A stretch of 18,342 nt of DNA from the NCBI GenBank assembly GCA_050114795.1, contig JASFRS010000031.1, positions 1-18,342 of the forward strand. The letters run 5' to 3'. The notes beneath the pieces were generated by a model that was given only the letters and a program-made list of their open reading frames with translations, was not told the DNA's origin and ran no database searches. The stretch is from JASFRS01 sp050114795 (GTDB lineage Bacteria > Pseudomonadota > Alphaproteobacteria > Sphingomonadales > CAKZYD01). Positions within the stretch are counted from its first letter, which is position 1, and each line of letters begins with the position of its first letter. This document shows positions 1 to 7,690 of the stretch, in pieces. A program made the position numbers and the translations under genes.

Positions 1-623
1 GTCAGCACATCCAGCTTTGTCGAGACTTTAGCACCACCGACAACGGCGGCCACAGGTGGTTGAGGGGTGCCTAAGGCAGCTTCCAGGGCATTTAATTCAG
101 CTTCCAACGCGCGCCCGGCATAGGCAGGGAGGTAATGCGTCACACCTTCGGTTGATGCATGCGCGCGATGCGCTGCGGAAAAGGCGTCATTTACATAGGC
201 GTCCGCTAATGCGGCGAGCTGTTTTGCGAATTCAGGATCATTGGCTTCTTCACCAGCGTGAAACCGGGTATTTTCCAAGACTGCAATCTGACCCGGCTGT
301 AATTTTGAAACAGCGGCGATGGTTTCAGCGCCCACACAATCCGGAATAAAACCGACGGGGCGTGCTAAAACATCTGATAGGGCGGATGCCACGCCTGCCA
401 AGGACATGTCTGGATTGGGGTGGCCTTTGGGCCGTCCGAAATGTGCAGCTAATAGAACAATGGCTCCCCGGTCAGACAGATCCAGAACTGTGTCTTTGGT
501 TGCTTTTAACCGGGTGTCATCGCTGACTTTGCCGTCTTGCATCGGGACATTCAGATCCACACGTACAAGGACGCGTTTTGCTTTCACATCGCCCATATCA
601 TCTAGGGTTTTGAAGGCCGTCAT
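1..623 (-). CDS. pgk: Phosphoglycerate kinase, C-terminal part outside window
   Basis: Cytosolic glycolytic enzyme that transfers phosphate between 1,3-bisphosphoglycerate and ADP. The reverse strand gives 207 codons beginning MTAFKTLDDM. Seen in order: the RVDLNVP substrate-binding segment (residues about 21-27), AAHFGRPKG (about 59-67), LENTRFHAGEE (about 116-126), NDAFSAAHRAHAS (about 144-156), and VVGGAKVSTKLDVL at the cut edge. This is the complete N-terminal domain; about 190 residues of a usual 390-400 residue enzyme, including the nucleotide-binding domain, lie beyond base 1. The ATG at 623 has an AGGGA about 11 bases upstream. It is last in the visible tkt-gap-pgk operon, 30 bases after gap. 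The family is certain; whether the rest of the gene is intact cannot be seen. Confidence 0.97.
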   Translation of the reverse strand, partial: MTAFKTLDDMGDVKAKRVLVRVDLNVPMQDGKVSDDTRLKATKDTVLDLSDRGAIVLLAAHFGRPKGHPNPDMSLAGVASALSDVLARPVGFIPDCVGAETIAAVSKLQPGQIAVLENTRFHAGEEANDPEFAKQLAALADAYVNDAFSAAHRAHASTEGVTHYLPAYAGRALEAELNALEAALGTPQPPVAAVVGGAKVSTKLDVL

Positions 624-627
624 GATC

Positions 628-1686
628 TAAATGTCCCTTTGCTTTTTCTTAAATTATGCGTTGGCCATGGCCACAGCAGTATCAGACATCCGGTTAGAGA
701 AGCCCCATTCATTATCATACCAGGTCATGATGCGCACGAGAGTACCATCGATAACGGTGGTTTGGCTTAAATCAAAGTTGGAGCTGTGCGGGTCATGGTT
801 GAAGTCGATGGAGACTAAAGGCTCCGTCACATAATCTAACACACCTTTCATCGGGCCTTCCGATGCCGCGCGAATGGCATCATTGATTTCTTCAACACTT
901 GTCGCTTTTTTCGCAACGAATTTCAAATCCACCACAGAAACATTTGGTGTCGGAACACGAATGGCAGATCCATGCAGTTTGCCAGCCAATTCAGGCAGTA
1001 CCAGGCCAACGGCTTTTGCTGCACCGGTAGAAGTCGGGATCATGGACACGGCTGCCGCACGGGCGCGGCGTAGATCGCTATGGAGTTGATCCAGGATTTT
1101 CTGGTCATTGGTATAGCTGTGAATGGTGGTCATATAGCCATGCTCGATGCCAACTGTTTCATTCAGCACCTTGGCGACAGGAGACAGGCAGTTGGTCGTG
1201 CAGCTTGCATTTGAGATAATGCGGTGATCTGCCTGGATTTTGTCATGGTTGACGCCATAAACGACAGTCAAATCGGCATCTTTTCCAGGTGCGGAAATCA
1301 GGACTTTTTTCGCACCGGCGTCCAGATGAAGACCAGCTTTTTCACGGGCGGTGAAGAAGCCTGTGCATTCCATGGCAATATCGACACCTAAATCACCCCA
1401 AGGCAGTTGCGCCGGGTCACGCTCTGCAGTCACTTTGATTTTTTGGCCGTTGACAATGATGTTGTCACCTTCAACGCTGACATCGCCTGGGAAGGTTCCA
1501 TGAACGGAATCACGTTTCAGCAAATAGGCGTTGGAGTTTGCATCGCCTAAGTCATTAATCGCAACGACCTGAATGTCTGTGCGTCCTGATTCAAAAATAG
1601 CCCGCATCACATTACGGCCGATGCGACCGAAGCCGTTGATGGCAACTTTTACCGTCATGGTCTTGTGCTCCTAGATTAAATGTCCC
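628..1686 (-). repeat. Repeated 10-base element in the gap and pgk leaders
   Basis: The minus-strand sequence GGGACATTTA occurs exactly in both short spacers of the operon: at 1677-1686 before gap and at 628-637 before pgk. Similarity continues with one gap (GGGACATTTA-ATCT against GGGACATTTAGATC). Coordinates here span both copies. In the pgk leader the GGGA could act as the ribosome binding site. In the gap leader a better AGGAG lies closer to the start codon. Function is unknown; it may be a trace of duplication or a shared RNA signal. Confidence 0.4.
654..1658 (-). CDS. gap: Glyceraldehyde-3-phosphate dehydrogenase, type I
   Basis: NAD-dependent oxidation and phosphorylation of glyceraldehyde 3-phosphate in glycolysis, or the reverse in gluconeogenesis and the Calvin cycle. 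The 334-residue length is normal. The Rossmann motif NGFGRIGR is at residues 8-15 and the INDLGD segment at 34-39. The catalytic cysteine is Cys153 in SNASCTTNC, the catalytic histidine is His180 in TTIHSYT, and the C-terminal WYDNEWGFSNRM is present. The SNASCTTNC and NDQKILD sequences suggest the classical enzyme rather than erythrose-4-phosphate dehydrogenase, although assignment from sequence alone is not absolute. The start is supported by AGGAG about 10 bases upstream (TAGGAGCACAAGACC before ATG). It lies 34 bases after tkt and 30 before pgk, so co-transcription is likely. Confidence 0.97.
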   Translation of the reverse strand: MTVKVAINGFGRIGRNVMRAIFESGRTDIQVVAINDLGDANSNAYLLKRDSVHGTFPGDVSVEGDNIIVNGQKIKVTAERDPAQLPWGDLGVDIAMECTGFFTAREKAGLHLDAGAKKVLISAPGKDADLTVVYGVNHDKIQADHRIISNASCTTNCLSPVAKVLNETVGIEHGYMTTIHSYTNDQKILDQLHSDLRRARAAAVSMIPTSTGAAKAVGLVLPELAGKLHGSAIRVPTPNVSVVDLKFVAKKATSVEEINDAIRAASEGPMKGVLDYVTEPLVSIDFNHDPHSSNFDLSQTTVIDGTLVRIMTWYDNEWGFSNRMSDTAVAMANA

Positions 1687-1692
1687 AAAGTT

Positions 1693-3669
1693 TTACAGCC
1701 GTGTCTCGACGGCCTCAACAATTGCGTCGGCAGTGATGCCAAAATATTTAAACAAATCAGCAGCAGGTGCAGACAAGCCAAAGCTGTCCATGCCGATGAA
1801 TACTCCATTGCTCCCCAGGTGGCGATCCCAACCCTGGCGTACACCGGCTTCAATCGCTATGCGGAGCGGGCTGTCCCCCAGCACGTCCTTGCGGTAATTT
1901 TCATCCTGCGCTTCAAACAGCTCCATACAAGGCATGGAGACGACACGTGCGGCAATACCTTTGGCAGCCAAAGTCGTTTGCGCTTCTACGGCGAGATGAA
2001 CTTCCGAACCTGTTGCCATAATGGTCACCTGAGGTGCGCCATTTTCAGCATCTTTCAAGATATATCCACCTTTGGCGCAGGCGTTATCGTCACGCTCTTC
2101 CAGGCGCATCTGCGGTAACCCCTGACGAGATAAAGCCAAGATGGAGGGTGTTTCTTTAGCTTTTACAGCCAAAGCCCAACATTCCATTGTTTCGACCACA
2201 TCAGCAGGACGGAAAACATTTAGATTTGGCATGGCGCGCAAGCTGGCTACATGCTCGACCGGCTGGTGAGTTGGCCCATCTTCACCAAGACCGATGCTGT
2301 CGTGGGTCATGACATAAACCACACGTTGCTTCATCAATGCCGACAAGCGAATGGCCGGGCGGGCATAATCAGTAAACACCAAGAATGTCCCGCCATAGGG
2401 CAGCACGCCGCCATGCAAAGCCATGCCGTTCATGGCCGCAGACATGCCGAATTCGCGGATGCCATAATGGATATAGCGACCGGAAAAATCATCAGCAGTC
2501 AAAATACCCAAGTCTTTTGTCTTGGTATTGTTTGACCCGGTTAAATCCGCTGAGCCGCCGACGGTTTCATTGAAGGATGCATTCACGACATTCAGAGCCA
2601 TCTCGGAGGCTTTGCGGGTTGCAACCTTCTGTGGCTCTTTAATGAGTGAAGAAATATAGGCTTTAACGGCAGTGTCGAAGTCAGTTGGAACGCCTTTGGA
2701 ATGGATGCGTTCAAATTCTGCCCGCACATCGCCATCCAGTGCGTCATAGGCTTTGCGCCATGATTGAGCTTCACCGGCGGCATGTTTTGCCTGTGCTAGC
2801 CATTCATCACGAATGTCTTGGGGAATTTCAAAGGGACCATAGGGCCAGTCCAAGGCTTTGCGCGCACCTGCGATTTCCTCGGCTCCTAAGGGGGCGCCGT
2901 GGCTTGAGGCAGTACCAGCTTTGTTTGGAGCCCCAAAGCCAATAGTGGTTTTGCAGGCGATCATTGAAGGGCGATCGTCTTTTTGCGCTTCTTCAATAGC
3001 GGCTAGAACTGAATCCTGATCATGACCGTCGACCGCTTGAACATGCCAGCCGGCGGCTTCAAAGCGTGCGCGCTGATCTTCTGATGAAGACAGGCTGATC
3101 GGGCCGTCGATGGAGATTTCATTGTCGTCCCAAAGCACGGTCAATTTGCCTAGCTTCAAATGGCCAGCCAAGCTAATGGCTTCCTGGCTGACGCCTTCCA
3201 TCAAACAGCCATCCCCGGCAATCACATAAGTACGATGGTCAATCAAATCGCCATAGCGGGCGGCTTCGATACGTTCAGCAATGGCCATGCCTACTGACAT
3301 GGCAAGACCCTGACCCAAGGGCCCGGTCGTCGTTTCAATGCCCGGCATTTCACCAAATTCCGGGTGACCGGCGCAGGGGCTGTGCAATTGGCGGAAAGAT
3401 TTAATCTCGTCCAAAGTCGGTTGCGCATAGCCGGACAAGTGTAGCGCGCTATAGAGCAGCATTGAGCCATGACCGGCGGACAATATAAAACGATCCCGAT
3501 TTGGCCATTGGGGCCAGCTGGGATCATGTTTCAAAACTTTTGTGAATAGTACCGTTGCAACATCTGCCATGCCCATTGGCATGCCGGGGTGGCCGGAATT
3601 CGCATGTTCAACCGCGTCCATGGACAGCGCGCGGATCGCATTGGCCATTTGATTGGAAGTAACAGTCAT
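1693..3669 (-). CDS. tkt: Transketolase
   Basis: Thiamine-diphosphate enzyme moving two-carbon ketol units between sugar phosphates in the pentose phosphate pathway, and in the Calvin cycle where present. The 658-residue length is typical. Visible landmarks are SGHPGMPMG (25-33, His27), GHGS (67-70 region), GHPE (101-104), the TPP and metal motif AGDGCLMEGV (151-160), the pyrimidine-domain catalytic glutamate in GIREFGM (Glu406), HDSIGLGEDGPTHQP (456-470), and a C-terminal domain with GIDSFG-like sequence near the end (GMDSFGLSAPA). It is the first gene of the minus-strand operon tkt-gap-pgk and is divergent from the zauP-like gene. The ATG at 3669 is preceded by AAGGG. The operon grouping shows shared carbon-flux control but does not itself show a Calvin cycle, because no cbb genes are visible. 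Confidence 0.97.
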   Translation of the reverse strand: MTVTSNQMANAIRALSMDAVEHANSGHPGMPMGMADVATVLFTKVLKHDPSWPQWPNRDRFILSAGHGSMLLYSALHLSGYAQPTLDEIKSFRQLHSPCAGHPEFGEMPGIETTTGPLGQGLAMSVGMAIAERIEAARYGDLIDHRTYVIAGDGCLMEGVSQEAISLAGHLKLGKLTVLWDDNEISIDGPISLSSSEDQRARFEAAGWHVQAVDGHDQDSVLAAIEEAQKDDRPSMIACKTTIGFGAPNKAGTASSHGAPLGAEEIAGARKALDWPYGPFEIPQDIRDEWLAQAKHAAGEAQSWRKAYDALDGDVRAEFERIHSKGVPTDFDTAVKAYISSLIKEPQKVATRKASEMALNVVNASFNETVGGSADLTGSNNTKTKDLGILTADDFSGRYIHYGIREFGMSAAMNGMALHGGVLPYGGTFLVFTDYARPAIRLSALMKQRVVYVMTHDSIGLGEDGPTHQPVEHVASLRAMPNLNVFRPADVVETMECWALAVKAKETPSILALSRQGLPQMRLEERDDNACAKGGYILKDAENGAPQVTIMATGSEVHLAVEAQTTLAAKGIAARVVSMPCMELFEAQDENYRKDVLGDSPLRIAIEAGVRQGWDRHLGSNGVFIGMDSFGLSAPAADLFKYFGITADAIVEAVETRL

Positions 3670-3902
3670 GGGTACGCCCTTGCCCTGATATTCGAGTTTC
3701 TATTTGTCGCTCAAATGGCAACATATTTGCGCGCACCATGGCGAGCCAAAGGCCGTCCGTCAACCAGCCTTGCACCGGATCATCCGCTTCCCCGTTAAAT
3801 GCCGGAGTTGACGTGGGGCCAGGACCACACTTAATGTCTTTTTCTTATAGGGAAAACACGCAATTCCGGGATAGCTGATATAAGCTGTGTGGAGGGGCTT
3901 TC
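3670..3902. promoter_or_regulatory. Divergent control region between tkt and the zauP-like gene
   Basis: This 233-base gap separates head-to-head operons and must hold promoters for both. On the plus strand a sigma-70-like candidate is TTGACG at 3808-3813, 16 bases, then CTTAAT at 3830-3835. GGAGGG at 3891-3896 is the ribosome binding site of the next gene. On the minus strand TTGACG (3763 to 3758) is followed after 17 bases by only a weak CATGGT. No clear operator or riboswitch was seen. The promoter positions are inference from consensus matching. Confidence 0.45.
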
Positions 3903-4355
3903 ATGACCAAAGTTAAAATGGAACAGGCGGGTGCGCGGCTGCAACAGGCGCTGCAAACGCTCGAATCGGCGCTGGAGGATGGATTAAGTCCTTCGGCGGA
4001 CACTGAAAAGCTGAAGGATGTCGAGGCTCGTTTAAAGGCGGTCAGGGAAGAGCGTGATGCCCTTGTTGCGGAAAAGAAAGGGCTTCAAAAACGCTATGAT
4101 GATTTGGCGCAGGCCTTTGAAACTTTGCGGGCAGAGCATAATGCAGATCCATCGGGACGATTGCCAGAGGTTGAAGACTTGCGTGCGGCCTATGATGAGT
4201 TGGAAACCGCCTATGCGGATCTGCAAAATGATCTGCTAAGCGGTCGCACCGCACCTAGAGAAAAGGTTGACCTGGAGAAGGTGCGGGCTGTTCAAAAAGA
4301 AGTTGGGGATCGGTTGAATCATGCGATTGCCCGGCTTGAGCAGATGGTGCATTAG
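3903..4355 (+). CDS. zauP: Coiled-coil protein upstream of ZapA, ZauP-like
   Basis: A 150-residue, highly charged, soluble protein with no signal peptide or membrane helix. Heptad-rich helical sequence runs from about residue 5 to 112 (LQQALQTLESALE, LKDVEARLKAVREERDALVAEK, LQKRYDDLAQAFETLRAEH). A short break follows, then a second helix to the end. In Caulobacter the gene directly upstream of zapA encodes ZauP, a coiled-coil partner that works with ZapA to focus the FtsZ ring; many alphaproteobacteria have an equivalent annotated as DUF4164. Position (9 bases before zapA), size and coiled-coil character all fit. Sequence conservation in such proteins is weak, so the assignment rests mainly on context. 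GGAGGG six bases before ATG makes the start firm. Confidence 0.7.
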   Translation: MTKVKMEQAGARLQQALQTLESALEDGLSPSADTEKLKDVEARLKAVREERDALVAEKKGLQKRYDDLAQAFETLRAEHNADPSGRLPEVEDLRAAYDELETAYADLQNDLLSGRTAPREKVDLEKVRAVQKEVGDRLNHAIARLEQMVH

Positions 4356-4364
4356 GGGGATATC

Positions 4365-4661
4365 ATGGCGGAAATCACATTGAATATCGGGGGCTTCACC
4401 TATCGTTTAGCCTGCCGGGATGGAGAGGAAGAACGCCTGGAGCAATTGGGTCAGTTTGTGAATGAAAAAGCCACGGACTTACAATCGACATTGGGCCAGA
4501 TTTCAGAAACGCGGCTTTTATTGATGACAGCAATTCTTACTGCAGATGAATTGTTTGAAGCCCGTGGCGGTGCCCCAGATACGGCCTATGAAGACGCCAC
4601 AAAAGCGCTGGAAGAGGCAGCGCAGCGTGCTGAAAACTTAGCTGTTAAATTGCTGGCTTGA
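4365..4661 (+). CDS. zapA: Cell division protein ZapA
   Basis: Small cytosolic protein that bundles FtsZ filaments at midcell. The 98 residues open with the typical ZapA beta strand pair (EITLNIGGFTYRLACRDGEEERLEQLG). The conserved long helix follows (VNEKATDLQSTLGQISETRLLLMTAILTADEL, described here as residues about 29-60). It ends in a charged coiled coil (ALEEAAQRAENLAVKLLA). The GGGGGA ribosome binding site overlaps the stop region of the preceding gene, so the pair is an operon and probably translationally linked. 6S RNA follows directly, as in many proteobacteria. Confidence 0.95.
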   Translation: MAEITLNIGGFTYRLACRDGEEERLEQLGQFVNEKATDLQSTLGQISETRLLLMTAILTADELFEARGGAPDTAYEDATKALEEAAQRAENLAVKLLA

Positions 4662-4671
4662 TTTTAAAGAC

Positions 4672-4700
4672 TTGAGAACGGGCGGCAACAACCTTACATC
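4672..4700 (+). promoter_or_regulatory. Candidate promoter of 6S RNA
   Basis: TTGAGA at 4672-4677 (5 of 6 against TTGACA), a 17-base spacer, then TACATC at 4695-4700 (3 of 6). It would start transcription near 4706-4707, which is exactly where the closing stem of the 6S RNA begins. That agreement supports a promoter lying in the short gap after zapA. Read-through from zapA is also possible. Confidence 0.5.
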
Positions 4701-4703
4701 AGG

Positions 4704-4870
4704 GCGCGGTGGGTACTGCTCGGTTTGATGGAAAAATCATCCCTGAGGCGATATCTTCATAAATGGGAGCTGTCCCTGTGCGGATCCTGGTCCGACATAA
4801 ACGGCGCCCACCTGGCGTATTTGGCGTCAGAGGAGATTGGAACCAGCGGCCTAAAGCGGTCCCACCGCTC
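4704..4870 (+). ncRNA. ssrS: 6S RNA (ssrS)
   Basis: 6S RNA binds the housekeeping RNA polymerase holoenzyme by imitating an open promoter and is released by short product-RNA synthesis. The block 4741-4760 (ccctgaggcgatatcttcat) closely matches, from memory, the CCCTGAGCCGATATTTCAT segment of E. coli 6S RNA. The ends pair: GCGGTGGG (4706-4713) with CCCACCGC (4861-4868), then after a bulged T, ACTGCT (4715-4720) with AGCGGT (4855-4860, one G-U pair). An internal CGGA...TCCG hairpin lies at 4781-4794. The length of about 165 bases and the position between zapA and fau are typical. Exact ends are inferred from the stem; no T-rich terminator follows, so 3' processing from a transcript continuing into fau is likely. 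Confidence 0.88.
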
Positions 4871-4893
4871 ATAGTGTTCAGGGCAGCGATATA

Positions 4894-5463
4894 ATGGATA
4901 AGAATGGCTTAAGACGTCTGGCGAAACAGCAGCGGTCGCTGGCAAAACAAAAGCTTTCCCAAATTCAACTCAAATCCTATAGCGAAACCTTCATCGCTTT
5001 CCTTCAGACCCAGGAAGAAGAACAGATTATTGCGGGCTATTGGCCCATGAATGACGAATTCGACTGTCGGGACATTCTCTTCACGGCAGAACGTTGTGGC
5101 TATTATTTGGCGTTGCCAGCGGTTGTAGGTCCTGGCTTGCCTTTGGTCTTCCGTCATTTTGAAATGGAAATGAGGCTCGTAACCGGGCCGTTTAATGTTA
5201 AGCAGCCACCTGCCAATCAAGAAGAGGTGATACCCACTGTTATTCTTTGTCCGCTTCTTGCCTTTGATTCAAAAGGCGCGCGTTTGGGGTATGGTGGCGG
5301 ATATTATGACCGTACGCTTGAATATTTACGAAAATCGCAAGACTGTCTTGCCATAGGCCTTGCCTTTGCGGCACAAGAGGTGGAAGACATTCCGACCGGA
5401 CCCCATGATATGCTGCTAGAGGGGGTTATAACGGAAAACGGATTTAGAAAGTTTGGTGCCTAA
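4894..5463 (+). CDS. fau: 5-formyltetrahydrofolate cyclo-ligase
   Basis: Converts 5-formyltetrahydrofolate plus ATP to 5,10-methenyltetrahydrofolate, recovering an otherwise idle folate. The 189-residue protein has the N-terminal LRRLAKQQR segment, YWPMNDEFD (49-57), and the ATP and folate-site motif ARLGYGGGYYDRTL (129-142), which is diagnostic for the family. The start ATG follows the 3' end of 6S RNA by about 23 bases; AGGGC upstream is a modest ribosome binding site. The ssrS-fau order matches E. coli ssrS-ygfA, where the two are co-transcribed and the enzyme is linked to persister formation. The same coupling is inferred here. Confidence 0.95.
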   Translation: MDKNGLRRLAKQQRSLAKQKLSQIQLKSYSETFIAFLQTQEEEQIIAGYWPMNDEFDCRDILFTAERCGYYLALPAVVGPGLPLVFRHFEMEMRLVTGPFNVKQPPANQEEVIPTVILCPLLAFDSKGARLGYGGGYYDRTLEYLRKSQDCLAIGLAFAAQEVEDIPTGPHDMLLEGVITENGFRKFGA

Positions 5464-5489
5464 GCTCTGGCCCTTAGAAAGCGACTTGA

Positions 5490-6305
5490 TTGCGTGTTTT
5501 ATTTTTAGGCGACATCGTGGGCCGTTCAGGTCGTGACGCCGTGTTAGAGGCCGTGCCTGCATTGCGCAAAGACTTGTCTCTCGATTTTATTGTAGTGAAT
5601 GGTGAAAACGCCGCTGGTGGCTTTGGGATAACCGAATCCATTGCCAAGGAACTTCTCGATTGTGGTGTGGATTGCATCACTCTTGGCAATCATAGTTGGG
5701 ACCAGCGTCAGGTCATTCCCTATATGGACGAAGAGCGACGTTTGTTAAGGCCTGCAAATTTCCCAAAAGGGACGCCCGGCCGCGGTGTCGGCATTTTTGA
5801 AGCCAGGACAGGTGAGCGTGTGTTGGTGGTCAATGCCATGGGGCGCATTTTTATGGACCCCTTGGATGACCCTTTTGCTGCTGTTGGTGAAGCGTTGGAT
5901 AATGTGGTGCTGGGGAGCGAAGTGGATTTTGTCCTGGTTGATTTCCATGCCGAAGCAACATCGGAAAAAGTCGCGATGGGTCGATTTGTAGACAGCCGTG
6001 CAAGCTTGTGCGTGGGCACGCATAGTCATGTGCCGACCGCCGATGCGCAGATTTTAAATGGTGGTACAGCTTTTCAAACGGATGCTGGAATGTGTGGGGA
6101 TTATGACTCTGTCATTGGCATGGAAGAGACGGAACCATTGCAGCGTTTTACAAAGAAAATAAGCACGGGTCGTTTTTCTCCAGCTATGGGGCCAGCGACC
6201 TTGTGTGGTGTCGTTGTCGAAACGGACCCGGCAACGGGCCTGGCTAAATCGATTGAGCCTTTGCGCATGGGTGGGCGACTTGCCCCGGCGATGCCAAGGC
6301 TTTAA
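5490..6305 (+). CDS. YmdB-family (TIGR00282) metallophosphoesterase
   Basis: Calcineurin-like binuclear metal phosphoesterase of 271 residues. Members such as Bacillus subtilis YmdB cleave 2',3'- or 3',5'-cyclic nucleotides and affect biofilm and motility; the role in proteobacteria is not established. Metal-ligand motifs are Asp8 (FLGDIVGRSGRD), Glu39-Asn40 (VVNGENAAGGFG), Asn67-His68 (TLGNHSWD), His153 (DFHAEATSEK), and His178 and His180 (GTHSHVPTADA). No signal peptide is seen. The start is TTG, since the family begins at MRxLFLGDIVG and no ATG or GTG fits; no strong ribosome binding site precedes it. It lies 26 bases after fau, so co-translation or read-through is likely. E. coli YmdB is an unrelated macrodomain protein, so no symbol is given. 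Confidence 0.93.
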   Translation: MRVLFLGDIVGRSGRDAVLEAVPALRKDLSLDFIVVNGENAAGGFGITESIAKELLDCGVDCITLGNHSWDQRQVIPYMDEERRLLRPANFPKGTPGRGVGIFEARTGERVLVVNAMGRIFMDPLDDPFAAVGEALDNVVLGSEVDFVLVDFHAEATSEKVAMGRFVDSRASLCVGTHSHVPTADAQILNGGTAFQTDAGMCGDYDSVIGMEETEPLQRFTKKISTGRFSPAMGPATLCGVVVETDPATGLAKSIEPLRMGGRLAPAMPRL

Positions 6306-6403
6306 GACACGGATAATTGAATTTCCCTTTTGCCGCAGCGCAATTTGGCGGTAAACAGGGCCAGAATTTTTGATCTTATTGAGAAGAATAGCTCGGAGGA
6401 CGA

Positions 6404-7150
6404 ATGGCTGGTCATTCGAAATTTAAAAACATCATGCACCGTAAAGGGGCGCAGGATGCGAAACGTTCCAAATTATTTTCGAAATTAGCGCGAGAGGTCA
6501 CCGTTGCCGCGAAAGTCGGTGGTGAAGACCCTGCGGCTAACCCCCGCTTAAGAACTGCGATTGCAGCCGCCCGGGCGCAAAGTATGCCCAAGGATAATAT
6601 CGACCGGGCCATCAGCAAGGCCGCAGGTGGTGAAGGCGATAATTATGAAGAAGTCCGTTATGAGGGCTTTGGCCCTGGTGGTACGGCTTTGATTGTTGAA
6701 GCGCTGACGGATAACCGCAATCGTACAGCTAGTGACGTTCGCGCCATTTTTTCAAAAAATGGCGGAAATATGGGTGAAACCGGCTCTGTGAACTATATGT
6801 TCGATCGGGTTGGTGAGATCACCTATGGCGTAGAATCTGGTTCTGCAGACGATGTCTTTGAAGCTGCTCTTGAAGCTGGTGCGGAGAACGTAGAATCTGA
6901 CGACGAAGGTCATGCCATTTATACTGAAGCAACAGACTTGGCAGAGGTAAATAAAGCGCTTGAAGGTAGTTTGGGTGAGCCCAAATCTTCCAAGCTGATT
7001 TGGAAAGCGCAAACGCCAGTCGGTGTTGATTTGGATGCTGCGCAGACGCTTATGAAGCTGCTGGATGCGCTGGATGACAATGATGATGTGCAAAACGTCT
7101 ATGGTAATTATGACGTTTCTGACGATATCATGGAGCAATTGAACGGCTGA
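6404..7150 (+). CDS. yebC: YebC/TACO1-family translation or regulatory factor
   Basis: The 248-residue protein begins MAGHSKFKNIMHRKGAQDAKR, the standard family N-terminus. It continues with the conserved EVRYEGFGPGGTALIVEALTDN region (residues about 82-103) and NRNRTASDVRAIFSKNGGNMGE. Members were long called transcription regulators. More recent work on bacterial YebC and mitochondrial TACO1 points to a role at the ribosome during translation of proline-rich stretches. GGAGGA seven bases before ATG fixes the start. In many proteobacteria yebC sits directly before ruvC, as here with a 21-base gap. The 98-base gap before it has a weak 8-bp hairpin at 6329-6355 but no convincing promoter. Confidence 0.95.
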   Translation: MAGHSKFKNIMHRKGAQDAKRSKLFSKLAREVTVAAKVGGEDPAANPRLRTAIAAARAQSMPKDNIDRAISKAAGGEGDNYEEVRYEGFGPGGTALIVEALTDNRNRTASDVRAIFSKNGGNMGETGSVNYMFDRVGEITYGVESGSADDVFEAALEAGAENVESDDEGHAIYTEATDLAEVNKALEGSLGEPKSSKLIWKAQTPVGVDLDAAQTLMKLLDALDDNDDVQNVYGNYDVSDDIMEQLNG

Positions 7151-7171
7151 TAAACAAAACAGGGATGGTTT

Positions 7172-7690
7172 GTGGCCAATGCTTTTCAACGGCTGATCGG
7201 GCTTGACCCGGGATTGCAACGCACGGGATGGGGCGTGGTGGAGTCTGACGGATTACGGCTGCGGCACCTCGCCAATGGTACGGTGAAGTCCGACGCAAAA
7301 CAGGACTTGGCCCAAAGACTGATGCAATTATTTGATGGGCTGACAGAGGTTTTGACCGAATGGAAGCCTCATGCCGCCGCCGTTGAAGAGACATTTGTGA
7401 ATAAAAACCCTGTTTCAACTTTGAAACTTGGTCAGGCGCGCGGGGTTGCCTTGTTGGTGCCCGCGCTCCACGGACTTCAAGTTGCTGAATATTCGCCCAA
7501 TCATATTAAAAAATCTGTTGTCGGTGCGGGCCATGCGCATAAAGATCAAATTCATGCCATGGTTCATATGTTATTACCGGGCGTGAAAGTGGACAGCGTG
7601 GATGCGGCTGATGCATTGGCTGTTGCGATATGCCACGCGCATAATCTGGGAGGTCAGGCAGCTTTGGGTCGGGCGAGGGCAAGTGCATGA
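7172..7690 (+). CDS. ruvC: Holliday junction resolvase RuvC
   Basis: Dimeric nuclease that cuts four-way DNA junctions symmetrically at the end of homologous recombination. The four acidic catalytic residues are visible: Asp12 (GLDPG), Glu72 (VEETFVNKN), and Asp144 and Asp147 (DAADALAVAICH), matching E. coli Asp7, Glu66, Asp138 and Asp141. The 172-residue length is normal. The start is GTG with AGGGA six bases upstream. Its last four bases overlap the ruvA start (ATGA), so ruvC and ruvA are translationally coupled. Confidence 0.96.
   Translation: MANAFQRLIGLDPGLQRTGWGVVESDGLRLRHLANGTVKSDAKQDLAQRLMQLFDGLTEVLTEWKPHAAAVEETFVNKNPVSTLKLGQARGVALLVPALHGLQVAEYSPNHIKKSVVGAGHAHKDQIHAMVHMLLPGVKVDSVDAADALAVAICHAHNLGGQAALGRARASA

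Noticed and set aside
6329..6355. Hairpin TTTGCCGC / GCGGTAAA between the metallophosphoesterase gene and yebC
   Set aside because: Eight pairs with a G-T wobble and 11-base loop; the nearest T-run is more than ten bases away, so not called a terminator.
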